In this document: in pieces, positions 1-5,596 of the stretch
Numbering within the stretch: position 1 is the stretch's first letter
Layout: every line of letters begins with the position of its first letter
Assembly: GCA_031266255.1 (NCBI GenBank)
Contig: JAISBK010000046.1
Coordinates: 1 to 10,317, forward strand
DNA: 10,317 nucleotides
Reading direction: 5' to 3'
DNA from: Treponema sp.
Lineage (GTDB): Bacteria; Spirochaetota; Spirochaetia; Treponematales; Breznakiellaceae
Notes under the pieces: generated by a model
What the model saw: the letters and a program-made list of their open reading frames with translations, nothing else
Told to the model about the DNA's origin: nothing
Database searches by the model: none
Translations under genes and position numbers: made by a program

Positions 1-68
1 CGCCCCCCCCCCCCCCCCCCCCCCCCCCACACAGAAAACATAGATTCAATAACATTGATACGTTGCAT
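1..68 (-). CDS. 5' end of an unrecognised gene with an internal poly-G tract (partial, putative phase-variable)
   Basis: Reading leftward, an ATG at 68-66 is preceded by a strong Shine-Dalgarno sequence (AAGGAG, five bases before the ATG) and a good promoter further upstream. The frame reads MQRINVIESMFSVW, then eight GGG codons (Gly8), then a codon beginning CG at the window edge. No stop is met in this frame. The product cannot be recognised from 22 codons, and the start has no obvious signal peptide. The G run directly follows codon 14, so a change of one or two G would move the rest of the gene out of frame; this is the usual design of a contingency locus. Alternatives are a true poly-glycine segment, or an artefact at the end of an assembled contig. 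The promoter plus ribosome binding site make a real translated start fairly likely, but the downstream gene is unseen. Confidence 0.55.
   Translation of the reverse strand, partial: MQRINVIESMFSVWGGGGGGGG
3..28. repeat. 26-nt mononucleotide tract (poly-C on +, poly-G on -)
   Basis: Twenty-six consecutive C lie between a leading CG and a following ACACAG. In the leftward reading frame the tract starts with the last two bases of codon 14 (TGG) and continues as eight GGG codons. Tracts of this length are prone to slipped-strand length change during replication. The exact length in any assembly should be treated as approximate. Confidence 0.9.
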
Positions 69-127
69 GGGATCTCCTTGTTGGTCTGAAATTGGGTAAA
101 ATATAAAAAAATCCATAAATTTTTAAT

Positions 128-156
128 AAAATACCAGCTCAGAAAAAATTTGTCAA
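128..156 (-). promoter_or_regulatory. Sigma70-type promoter for the leftward poly-G gene
   Basis: On the minus strand a perfect -35 (TTGACA, complement of 151-156) is followed after 17 bases by TATTTT (complement of 128-133). Transcription would begin near position 120 and give a leader of about 50 nt before the ATG at 68. Spacing is optimal, and no competing promoter of this quality is seen on that strand nearby. Confidence 0.6.
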
Positions 157-178
157 GTATATGAACGTCAGTTATGTT
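150..178 (+). promoter_or_regulatory. Candidate rightward promoter for the mod region, overlapping the divergent promoter
   Basis: On the plus strand TTGTCA (150-155) is followed after 17 bases by TATGTT (173-178), 5/6 and 4/6 matches to the sigma70 consensus. Its -35 shares bases 151-155 with the -35 of the leftward promoter, so the two polymerase sites face away from each other on the same bases. An inverted repeat TGAAC-N9-GTTCA (162-166 and 176-180) overlaps the -10 and would suit a repressor. A start near 186 would place the small peptide gene and modABC on one transcript. The assignment is inference from sequence match only. Confidence 0.4.
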
Positions 179-233
179 CACGTTTACCTTGTTTTGACCC
201 AAGGGTTTACCCGGGTTTTAGGGGAATAGCTTT

Positions 234-317
234 ATGGGTTTGATTTGGTTTCTTTGGTTATTGCTTTCGGTCATAGCGCTTGTTTTATTGGTTCTTCTAT
301 GGTATAAGTCTGTATAG
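234..317 (+). CDS. Candidate 27-residue single-span membrane peptide ahead of modA
   Basis: ATG at 234 follows a good ribosome binding site (AGGGGA at 220-225, eight bases before the start) and the frame ends in TAG at 315-317. The peptide begins MGLIWFLWLL and ends LLWYKSV. It is almost wholly hydrophobic (Leu, Val, Ile, Trp) from residue 3 to 23, with a single lysine near the C-terminus, so it would form one membrane helix with a short positively charged tail. Small hydrophobic subunits are known in other transporters (KdpF, CydX), but no molybdate-importer subunit of this kind is known to me. It sits 39 bases before modA on the same strand. The T/G-rich sequence could yield a hydrophobic frame by chance; the ribosome binding site is the main support. 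Confidence 0.42.
   Translation: MGLIWFLWLLLSVIALVLLVLLWYKSV
280..308 (+). promoter_or_regulatory. Alternative modA promoter
   Basis: TTGTTT (280-285) and TATAAG (303-308) are separated by 17 bases. A start near 315 would fall inside the palindrome at 313-326 and give a short leader of about 40 nt to modA. The elements lie within the candidate small peptide gene, so this promoter and that gene are partly competing interpretations, although both could be real. Confidence 0.35.
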
Positions 318-326
318 GTACCTATA
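313..326. promoter_or_regulatory. Perfect 14-bp palindrome, candidate operator before modA
   Basis: TATAGGTACCTATA is its own reverse complement. It lies 5 bases after the -10 hexamer at 303-308, where a repressor would block initiation, and 30 bases before the modA start. Its TATA-N6-TATA form resembles the half-site arrangement of ModE-type molybdate-responsive operators, but the match is only to that general layout. No regulator gene is in the window. Confidence 0.4.
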
Positions 327-356
327 ATGACTACCATTACATCTTGGAGGACAATG

Positions 357-1187
357 ATGAAATCAATGAAACCCAACTGGGGACATCTGATGCTGGGGAC
401 GATAGTACTCTTCACCTTGTGTCAGACCCCCGTCTTTTCCGGTTCCCGGAAAGAGCAGCAAGCTGCCCCAAGCGCAGTTCCCCAACAAGCGCCCGTAACC
501 ATTTTGGTCGCCGCCGCGGCAAGCCTGGAAAATGCGTACGTGCAGGAACTCATTCCCCTGTTCCAAAAGAACTACCCCTGGATCACCGTGGAGGGAATCT
601 ACGATAGTTCTGGAAGGCTCCAGACCCAGATTGAGCAGGGCTTAGAAGCGGATGTCTTCATGTCTGCAGCAACCCGGCAAATGGATGCTTTGGTAGAGAA
701 GAACTTCATCCCCGCTTCTTCGGTGAAACCTCTTTTGCAGAACAAGTTGGTCCTGATTAAGCCTGCGGGTATCAATACGCCGGTTACCGGTTTCAGTACC
801 ATTACCGAGGCCCAGGTTATCGCCTTTGGCGACCCAGCCACCACCCCCGCAGGGCAATATGCTCAAGAAGCATTCAGCAATCTGGGTACCTGGGAAGCGG
901 TTTCTGCCAAAGTAAGCCTGGGAAGCAATGTTACGGAGGTGTTGAACTGGGTTGGTGAAGGGAGCGCGGAAGTGGGGATCGTGTATGCTACCGATGCAGC
1001 ATCCACCCCAAAAGTGGAGATTATCGAAGAACTCCCTGAAGGACTTTTGGCTACCAAGGTGATCTACCCAATAGGCGTGCTTGGGGCTTCTCAGCATCCA
1101 GAGGAGGCCCAGCTTTTTGTCGATTTCTTGGCTTCTGCTGAAGGGGTAGCAATTTTCAAAGCCTTTGGCTTTTCTCCGAACAGGTAA
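357..1187 (+). CDS. modA: Molybdate/tungstate-binding protein ModA of an ABC importer
   Basis: Periplasmic solute-binding component that captures molybdate or tungstate for the ModBC permease. The start at 357 is chosen because GGAGG (346-350) is six bases upstream; in-frame ATGs at 354 and 327 are less well placed. This gives 276 residues. An N-terminal hydrophobic segment (about residues 11-27) is a signal peptide; Cys22 in LFTLC could be a lipid site, but Leu at -1 is atypical. The mature protein begins with the family hallmark VAAAASLENA (51-60), then SSGRLQTQIEQG (84-95) and EADVFMSA (97-104), which form the oxyanion pocket. Ser56, Ser84/85 and Tyr210 (VGIVYATDA) correspond to oxyanion-binding positions in the family. 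Length fits ModA. The stop is followed by modB after two bases. Selectivity between molybdate and tungstate cannot be read from the sequence. Confidence 0.95.
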   Translation: MKSMKPNWGHLMLGTIVLFTLCQTPVFSGSRKEQQAAPSAVPQQAPVTILVAAAASLENAYVQELIPLFQKNYPWITVEGIYDSSGRLQTQIEQGLEADVFMSAATRQMDALVEKNFIPASSVKPLLQNKLVLIKPAGINTPVTGFSTITEAQVIAFGDPATTPAGQYAQEAFSNLGTWEAVSAKVSLGSNVTEVLNWVGEGSAEVGIVYATDAASTPKVEIIEELPEGLLATKVIYPIGVLGASQHPEEAQLFVDFLASAEGVAIFKAFGFSPNR

Positions 1188-1189
1188 CC

Positions 1190-1897
1190 ATGAATCTTTC
1201 GCCCATCCTGATTTCCATGAAAACCGCTTCAGCGGCGATTTGTGTAACCTTTTTTCTGGGGGTTTTTGCAGCTAAAGCAGTTGCCGGGATCCGGCGGAAA
1301 GCATGGAAGATGATCCTGGATGGGCTGCTTACCCTGCCGCTGGTGCTCCCCCCCACCGTGGCAGGTTTTTTTCTGTTGTACCTTTTTGGGGTCAGAGGGC
1401 CGGTTGGCAAGTTTTTTTTGGAATACTTGAGCATCAAAATTGCCTTTTCTTGGGGGGCTACCGTACTTGCGGCAGTGGCCATATCCTTTCCCCTGATGTA
1501 TCGATCCGCCCGAGGCGCGCTTGAGCAGGTAGACCCCAACCTTATCTATGCGGCCCGAACCCTGGGAATGTCAGAATGGAACCTATTCTGGAAGGTCAGC
1601 CTGCCGACGGCTATGCCTGGGGTTGCATCAGGAGGAGTCTTGGCCTTTGCCCGGGGCTTAGGGGAATTCGGCGCCACCGCCATGATCGCCGGTAATATCG
1701 CGGGAAAAACCCGAACCTTGCCTTTGGCGATCTATTCCACCGTGGCATCGGGAGATATGGATACGGCGTATACCTACGTGCTTATTATTGTCCTGTTTTC
1801 CTTTATCGTGGTGGCGTTGATGAATTACGCGACCTTGCAAAATGAGCGTCCCCTGGAACTACCGGGAGCGCTTGATTCGGGCAAGGGACGGCCATGA
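1190..1897 (+). CDS. modB: Molybdate ABC transporter permease ModB
   Basis: Inner-membrane permease of the molybdate importer; two copies are expected to form the channel with two ModC subunits. The 235-residue protein has about five hydrophobic spans (near 10-30, 43-68, 85-105, 145-170 and 195-213), typical of ModB. The cytoplasmic EAA loop that docks on the ATPase is clear at about 121-148: AARTLGMSEWNLFWKVSLP, followed by a Gly-rich helix start. The stretch LGEFGATAMIAGNI (157-170) is also characteristic of ModB. The start lies two bases after the modA stop with only a weak ribosome binding site, so translation is probably coupled to modA. The last bases (ATGA) overlap the modC start. The C-terminal tail after residue 217 is polar and slightly longer than the core needs. 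Confidence 0.95.
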   Translation: MNLSPILISMKTASAAICVTFFLGVFAAKAVAGIRRKAWKMILDGLLTLPLVLPPTVAGFFLLYLFGVRGPVGKFFLEYLSIKIAFSWGATVLAAVAISFPLMYRSARGALEQVDPNLIYAARTLGMSEWNLFWKVSLPTAMPGVASGGVLAFARGLGEFGATAMIAGNIAGKTRTLPLAIYSTVASGDMDTAYTYVLIIVLFSFIVVALMNYATLQNERPLELPGALDSGKGRP

Positions 1898-2952
1898 GTG
1901 TGCAGGTTTCGATCCGTAAACGCCTATCCCGTCATTTCTGTCTTGAAACCAGATTTGAGAGTGATGATACGTGCCTGGGGATCTTAGGGGCTTCTGGCTG
2001 CGGGAAAAGCATGACCCTCAAATGTATCGCCGGTATCGAAGTGCCTGATGAAGGGCATATTTCCATCAATGGCCGGGTTTTATTTGATTCAGCCCAGAAG
2101 ATCAACCTAAAACCCCAAGCCCGCAGGGTAGGGTATCTCTTTCAGAACTACGCCCTCTTTCCCCGGATGACGGTGCTGGAAAATATTACCGCAGCACTTT
2201 CCCTTGCAAAACAAAAAGCACGGCAAAAAGCCCTGCCTTGGATAGCCCGGTTTGAGCTTACCGGCCTTGAAGATCGGTATCCGCGGCAGCTTTCCGGAGG
2301 ACAGCAGCAGCGCACTGCCCTTGCCCGGATGCTCATCCAGGAACCTGAACTTATCCTACTGGATGAGCCGTTTTCTGCGCTGGATAGTCACCTGCGGGAA
2401 CAGATGCAGCTACAACTCCTACACCTGCTCGAATCCCGGCATGATGTGATCATGGTTACCCATAGCCGGGATGAGGCGTATAGGATCTGTGATGAACTTT
2501 TGGTAATGGATAGAGGCCAGGTTCTGATCAAAGGAGCCACCAAAGCCCTATTTCAACATCCTGGTTCAGTACCGGTAGCCCGAATTACGGGATGTAAAAA
2601 TATTTCTCCCATTCAGCGGCTTGGCGTACAGGAACTGTACGCTCTGGATTGGGGCTTGCCCCTGCGGGTATCCGTACCCATTGACGATGCTATTACCCAT
2701 GTGGGAATTCGAGCCCATGATTTTGAGCCGGTATGGGAAGCAATGGAGCCGGGAACGTACAACCACGTCCGCATGGCCATCACCCGCCGTGCTGAAGAGC
2801 CGTTTGAACAAGTATTGCTATTCACCAATGGGGATGCTTCATGTCCTTCAGAGCATGGGGAGATCTGGTGGAAATACAGTACATACCGGTTCAAGGAGAT
2901 ACCAGAGCAGTTGTTTATCCCCCCGGAAGCCTTGCTGCTCCTGCGAAGCTAA
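1894..2952 (+). CDS. modC: Molybdate ABC transporter ATP-binding protein ModC
   Basis: ATPase that powers uptake of molybdate by ModB. All nucleotide-binding motifs are intact in the 352 residues: Walker A GASGCGKS (32-39), Q-loop Gln84 in LFQNYALFP, signature LSGGQQQR (133-140), Walker B LILLDEP (153-159) and H-loop His190 (MVTHSRDEA). The region after about 230 is a regulatory C-terminal domain in the position of the MOP/TOBE oxyanion-binding domain of ModC. It is divergent, and I cannot confirm a molybdate-binding motif there. The protein ends IPPEALLLLRS, a common ending type for this family, so the gene appears complete. It overlaps modB by four bases (ATGA), which indicates coupled translation. 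The order modA-modB-modC is the standard operon. Confidence 0.93.
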   Translation: MSVQVSIRKRLSRHFCLETRFESDDTCLGILGASGCGKSMTLKCIAGIEVPDEGHISINGRVLFDSAQKINLKPQARRVGYLFQNYALFPRMTVLENITAALSLAKQKARQKALPWIARFELTGLEDRYPRQLSGGQQQRTALARMLIQEPELILLDEPFSALDSHLREQMQLQLLHLLESRHDVIMVTHSRDEAYRICDELLVMDRGQVLIKGATKALFQHPGSVPVARITGCKNISPIQRLGVQELYALDWGLPLRVSVPIDDAITHVGIRAHDFEPVWEAMEPGTYNHVRMAITRRAEEPFEQVLLFTNGDASCPSEHGEIWWKYSTYRFKEIPEQLFIPPEALLLLRS

Positions 2953-3007
2953 GCCCTGCGGGGGGCGAGGTGGGGAACCGCGTGGTTATTGAATACGATG
3001 TACGTCC

Positions 3008-3030
3008 CTTCGTTCCTGCTTCGAACGGAG
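3008..3030 (+). terminator. Hairpin after modC, possible weak terminator
   Basis: CTTCGTTC (3008-3015) can pair with GAACGGAG (3023-3030) across a 7-base loop, 8 pairs with one G-T wobble. It begins 55 bases after the modC stop. There is no proper T-run after it (TATGCTTTG follows), so termination would be weak or Rho-assisted. Confidence 0.25.
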
Positions 3031-3096
3031 TATGCTTTGTAATACTGCCAAGTGCTTAGAAAACGGCCTAAAAAAATATAAACTGGAGGTAATGTT

Positions 3097-3612
3097 ATGC
3101 CGAGACCTACGAATCAAAAAGAGCTTTTGGAACTTGCGGAAATCAATTTCAACAAATTCTTGGAATTTATTGACGATCTTCCCGATGAAATAAAAACCGG
3201 TATTTATAAAAATGACGAATTAAATGATCGGGATAAAACAATCGCCGATGTAATATGTCATTTGCATGAATGGCATTTGATGCTGAAAAATTGGTATACG
3301 ATTGGAATGTCTGGTAAAAAACCAGCAATTCCGGCAGAAGACGTTACCTGGCAAACATTACCGATATTAAACCACCGGATATATGAAAAATATAAAGGGA
3401 CGGATTTAAAAGAAGCGGTAAAACTGTTCAAAAAAAGCCATAAGACCGTAATGGCATTAATTGAAAAACATACGGACGACGAATTATTCACCAAGAAAAA
3501 GTACCAATGGACTGGAACAACATCATTGGGGGCATATTTAATCTCGGCAACGTCCAGTCATTATGATTGGGGATTAAAAACAATAAAACCATTAAAAAAA
3601 TTGGTTAAATAA
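3097..3612 (+). CDS. ClbS/DfsB-family four-helix-bundle protein (DUF1706)
   Basis: A 171-residue helical, cytoplasmic protein with no signal peptide. Its pattern matches the ClbS/DfsB family: an N-terminal KELLELAEINFNKFLEFID helix, then ADVICHLHEWHLMLKNWYT (about 51-69), a Pro-rich turn with VTWQTLPILNHRIYEKYKG, an ALIEKHTDDELF segment and a C-terminal SATSSHYDWGLKTIK helix. E. coli ClbS protects the colibactin producer by opening the cyclopropane warhead of the toxin. Homologues are common in bacteria that make no colibactin, where their role is mostly unknown; protection from DNA-alkylating products is plausible. GGAGG (3085-3089), seven bases before the ATG, supports the start. The gene is much richer in A/T, Lys and Asn than its neighbours and lies beside mobile-element remains, so recent acquisition is likely. 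It is 144 bases after modC with no shared function evident. Confidence 0.8.
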   Translation: MPRPTNQKELLELAEINFNKFLEFIDDLPDEIKTGIYKNDELNDRDKTIADVICHLHEWHLMLKNWYTIGMSGKKPAIPAEDVTWQTLPILNHRIYEKYKGTDLKEAVKLFKKSHKTVMALIEKHTDDELFTKKKYQWTGTTSLGAYLISATSSHYDWGLKTIKPLKKLVK

Positions 3613-3643
3613 AAATATAAAAACAAAATAATAGTGTATGCCT

Positions 3644-3682
3644 CAACATTGCATAACGAGACTATCGAAAAAGTCAATGTTG
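3644..3682. repeat. 8-bp inverted repeat across the left edge of the small element
   Basis: CAACATTG (3644-3651) and CAATGTTG (3675-3682) are perfect inverted copies separated by 23 bases. The pair straddles the proposed left end of the element at 3658, so it may belong to a larger parental structure or may be a transcript hairpin. No function can be assigned. Confidence 0.35.
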
Positions 3683-3766
3683 GCGTTGTCCGATTATTTT
3701 AATTCTTTGTATTATAAGAAATGAGAAAAGTCGTTTTATGAAAAATCAGATTAATTCGACCGTCTC
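3658..3766. mobile_element. Small MITE-like element with terminal inverted repeats
   Basis: GAGACTATCGAA (3658-3669) and TTCGACCGTCTC (3755-3766) are inverted repeats matching at 10 of 12 positions. Both ends are flanked by AAC (3655-3657 and 3767-3769), as expected for a 3-bp target duplication, though three bases may match by chance. The 109-bp unit has no coding frame. The left end (GAGACTATCGAAAAAGTC) resembles the GAG-x-CTGTC style ends seen in several IS families, so it may be a deletion derivative of an insertion sequence. It contains a possible rightward promoter, TTGTCC (3686-3691) and TATTAT (3710-3715), with an 18-base spacer. Confidence 0.4.
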
Positions 3767-4167
3767 AACAGGTCTGTATGCGTTCCGGTGCTAAAGCGTC
3801 TACAGGGTTCCGTTATATTGTTACCAACAAGGTGGAATTGAGAAACGTGGATGACATTGAAGCTATTCTTAATTCTTTTGAAACATGTCTTGATGATACG
3901 GATTTGAACTATGCCGGTATCTGAACATACAGCTCAAAAACAAAGAGAGTTTACGCTTTCCGCAAGATGGATGTGCACGATTTTCTCTGGAAACACAACA
4001 AACCGAATCATAAGTACGAAAAGTTAAAAGCTGTTCTGTAAAGAAAAAGAAAAAAATACAAGAAAGTAAAAAAGTTCCTCCTCAAAGCCCTTGCAAGCGG
4101 TAGTATCAATATTGATGAATCTGTAAGTGCATTAAATAGGGCTCGAATTATTAATAGCATATTTTAA
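3742..4167 (+). pseudogene. Decayed open reading frame with two in-frame stops
   Basis: A single frame stays protein-like through two stops: TGA at 3922-3924 and TAA at 4039-4041. It ends at TAA 4165-4167. The first part is open from 3742, with an ATG at 3778 (begins MRSGAKASTGFRYIVTNKVE). The middle part includes KRVYAFRKMDVHDFLWKHNK. The last part is basic, then ends in SINIDESVSALNRARIINSIF-like helical sequence. Without the stops it would be about 130-140 residues. No ribosome binding site stands out. I do not recognise the family. The frame could be several unrelated short fragments, but charge and hydrophobicity look coherent across both stops. Its base composition matches the AT-rich patch, and it borders the small inverted-repeat element, which suggests old mobile cargo now degraded. 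Confidence 0.4.
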
Positions 4168-4180
4168 ACCCAGTGAAGCT

Positions 4181-4309
4181 TTAAAGACGTTCCACAATGA
4201 GCAGCGCAGAACGGTTAGGCTTGTAGCCCGTGTAATCAGGTCCAATGGACTCCATGATACGGTGCTCATCAGAAAAAGACACGGGTGTGGCATAATTAAG
4301 GGGGTTTGG
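4181..4309 (-). pseudogene. Possible 3' remnant of a leftward gene
   Basis: On the minus strand a 42-codon frame runs from just after a stop (TAA, complement of 4310-4312) to TAA at 4183-4181. It reads protein-like, with the segments SFSDEHRIMESIGPDYTG and YKPNRSALLIVERL at the end. The only in-frame ATG is internal, and no ribosome binding site or promoter precedes it. The best reading is the C-terminal tail of a gene whose front was deleted or interrupted when the AT-rich patch formed. The family is not recognised. The base composition here is closer to the core genome than to the preceding kilobase, which fits a remnant of the ancestral locus. Confidence 0.3.
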
Positions 4310-4414
4310 TTATACTGATAAGAGAGAGTTCCGCAAAAGCGCTTTGAGGGGTTTGAAAAGACCGGTTAAAAGTGCTTGATATGCGTGACAGGTACAGGTA
4401 AATGGAGCTGTAGT

Positions 4415-5596
4415 ATGGATCCTATTTGTGTATATAACGGAACGGTAATGACCGGTTTCGCGTCCATGGAACACTGTGCGGTATTGCTTGAAGATGGTAT
4501 GGTAACGGATGTTTTTTCCCAGAGACGGTTTGAACAGAAACAGTTCGCCCAGGATGTTACGTTGATTGATGTCAAGGGCGCTTATATTGCCCCGGGATTC
4601 ATTGATACCCATATCCACGGCTTCGGCGGTTATGGTACTGAGGATAGTTCTGCTGATTCTATCCTAGAAATGTCCCGGCTGTTAGTCCAATACGGGGTAA
4701 CGGCCTTTAATCCTACTATATATCCCGGTGATTATGAGGAGATGTTGGCTGCAGTAAGTCATGTTGCGGCAGCTATAGGCAGAGAATCAGGAGCCCACAT
4801 CATGGGCTTGCATCTGGAAGGCCCTTTTCTCTCACCAAGCCGCCTGGGGGTACAAAGGCCTGAAACCCTCAAACCAGTGAACATGGCCTTTATGGAACAA
4901 TTATGGGAGGCTGCGGGAGGACATATTGTTAACATGACCGTGGCTCCTGAAATCAAGGGTATGCGGGAATTGGCCCTCTATTGTATCAAGAAGGGAATCA
5001 TCCCCCAGGCAGGCCATACCGATGCAAAATACGAAAACATGGTAGAAGGTATGCAGGCAGGAATCCTCCATGCGACCCACCTGTTTAACGCCATGAGTAA
5101 ACTTGACCACCGGAACCCCAATGCAGTAGGGGCAATACTTATCCACTCTGAAATGTCTTGTGAAATCATTGCCGACGGGTATCATGTGCACCCGGATCTT
5201 TTTAAGCTGCTCCAACAGGATAAACCTATTGATAAGATCGTACTGGTTACCGATGGGCTTAAGCCCACGGAACAGGCAGAAGGCCCCTTTTTCGCCAATG
5301 GGGAAGAGGTGGTGTTCCATGATGGGACGTTCCACCGGAAACAAGATGATGTGATTGCCGGTTCTGCCCTGACGATGATCCAGGGAATCAAGAACCTGGT
5401 GTCCTTTGGGTTTAGCCTTGAGGACGCGGTAAAAGCGGCCAGTTTCAATCCTGCTCATGTTATGGGGTATCGCCACAAAGGGGCGATTATTCCTGGACGG
5501 GATGCGGATATAACGGTATTTGATAGGGAATTTAAGGTATTGCTGGTTATTGCCGGGGGTCTCATCAAAAAGAATTGTTGGGCAAGGGAGGAATAA
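4415..5596 (+). CDS. nagA: N-acetylglucosamine-6-phosphate deacetylase NagA
   Basis: Cytoplasmic amidohydrolase that removes acetate from GlcNAc-6-P to give glucosamine-6-P. The start at 4415 is preferred over the in-frame ATG at 4376 because GGAG (4404-4407) is seven bases upstream and MDPICVYNGTV is the usual first strand of the family. The protein is then 393 residues, normal for NagA. Key elements are present: GFIDTHIHG with His66 and His68, HLEGPF with metal ligand Glu135, GHTD with His201, THLFNAM with His222, ADGYHVH (253-259), and VTDG with the catalytic Asp280. The C-terminus has the family ending with AIIPGRDADITVFD. The stop codon overlaps the nagB start (TAATG), so the pair is translationally coupled. 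Substrate may come from chitin, host or peptidoglycan amino sugars; no transporter or kinase for GlcNAc is in view. Confidence 0.96.
   Translation: MDPICVYNGTVMTGFASMEHCAVLLEDGMVTDVFSQRRFEQKQFAQDVTLIDVKGAYIAPGFIDTHIHGFGGYGTEDSSADSILEMSRLLVQYGVTAFNPTIYPGDYEEMLAAVSHVAAAIGRESGAHIMGLHLEGPFLSPSRLGVQRPETLKPVNMAFMEQLWEAAGGHIVNMTVAPEIKGMRELALYCIKKGIIPQAGHTDAKYENMVEGMQAGILHATHLFNAMSKLDHRNPNAVGAILIHSEMSCEIIADGYHVHPDLFKLLQQDKPIDKIVLVTDGLKPTEQAEGPFFANGEEVVFHDGTFHRKQDDVIAGSALTMIQGIKNLVSFGFSLEDAVKAASFNPAHVMGYRHKGAIIPGRDADITVFDREFKVLLVIAGGLIKKNCWAREE

Larger units (their letters stand above)
3613..4414. other. 800-bp region without an intact gene
   Basis: Between the ClbS-like gene and nagA there is no complete gene. 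The stretch holds the inverted-repeat element, the decayed rightward frame and the leftward remnant listed separately. From 4310 to 4414 it serves as the nagA leader. That leader has a 10-bp palindrome AAAGCGCTTT (4336-4345) and only a poor promoter match (TTGAAA at 4353-4358 with TGATAT at 4377-4382). No terminator is evident for the ClbS-like gene. Confidence 0.6.

Noticed and set aside
327..356. Upstream ATG at 327 (and at 354) as the modA start
   Set aside because: The GGAGG at 346-350 is spaced correctly for the ATG at 357. The codons from 327 add a polar extension before the signal peptide and lie partly in the palindrome.
2841..3059. Overlapping 72-codon frame extending past modC
   Set aside because: It is out of frame with modC, which already has a natural family-type C-terminus. 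Its first half is a shadow of modC and it has no ribosome binding site.
3071..3096. TATAAA at 3077-3082 as the -10 of the ClbS-like gene
   Set aside because: Transcription would start inside the ribosome binding site, and no -35 is found at the right distance.
4311..4345. Binding site for a NagR/YvoA or NagC-type regulator ahead of nagA
   Set aside because: GGTTATACTGA and the palindrome AAAGCGCTTT do not match the known site patterns well enough to call.
4310..4618. 102-codon minus-strand frame across the nagA start
   Set aside because: It is antisense to the conserved beginning of nagA, has no ribosome binding site and shows no recognisable features.
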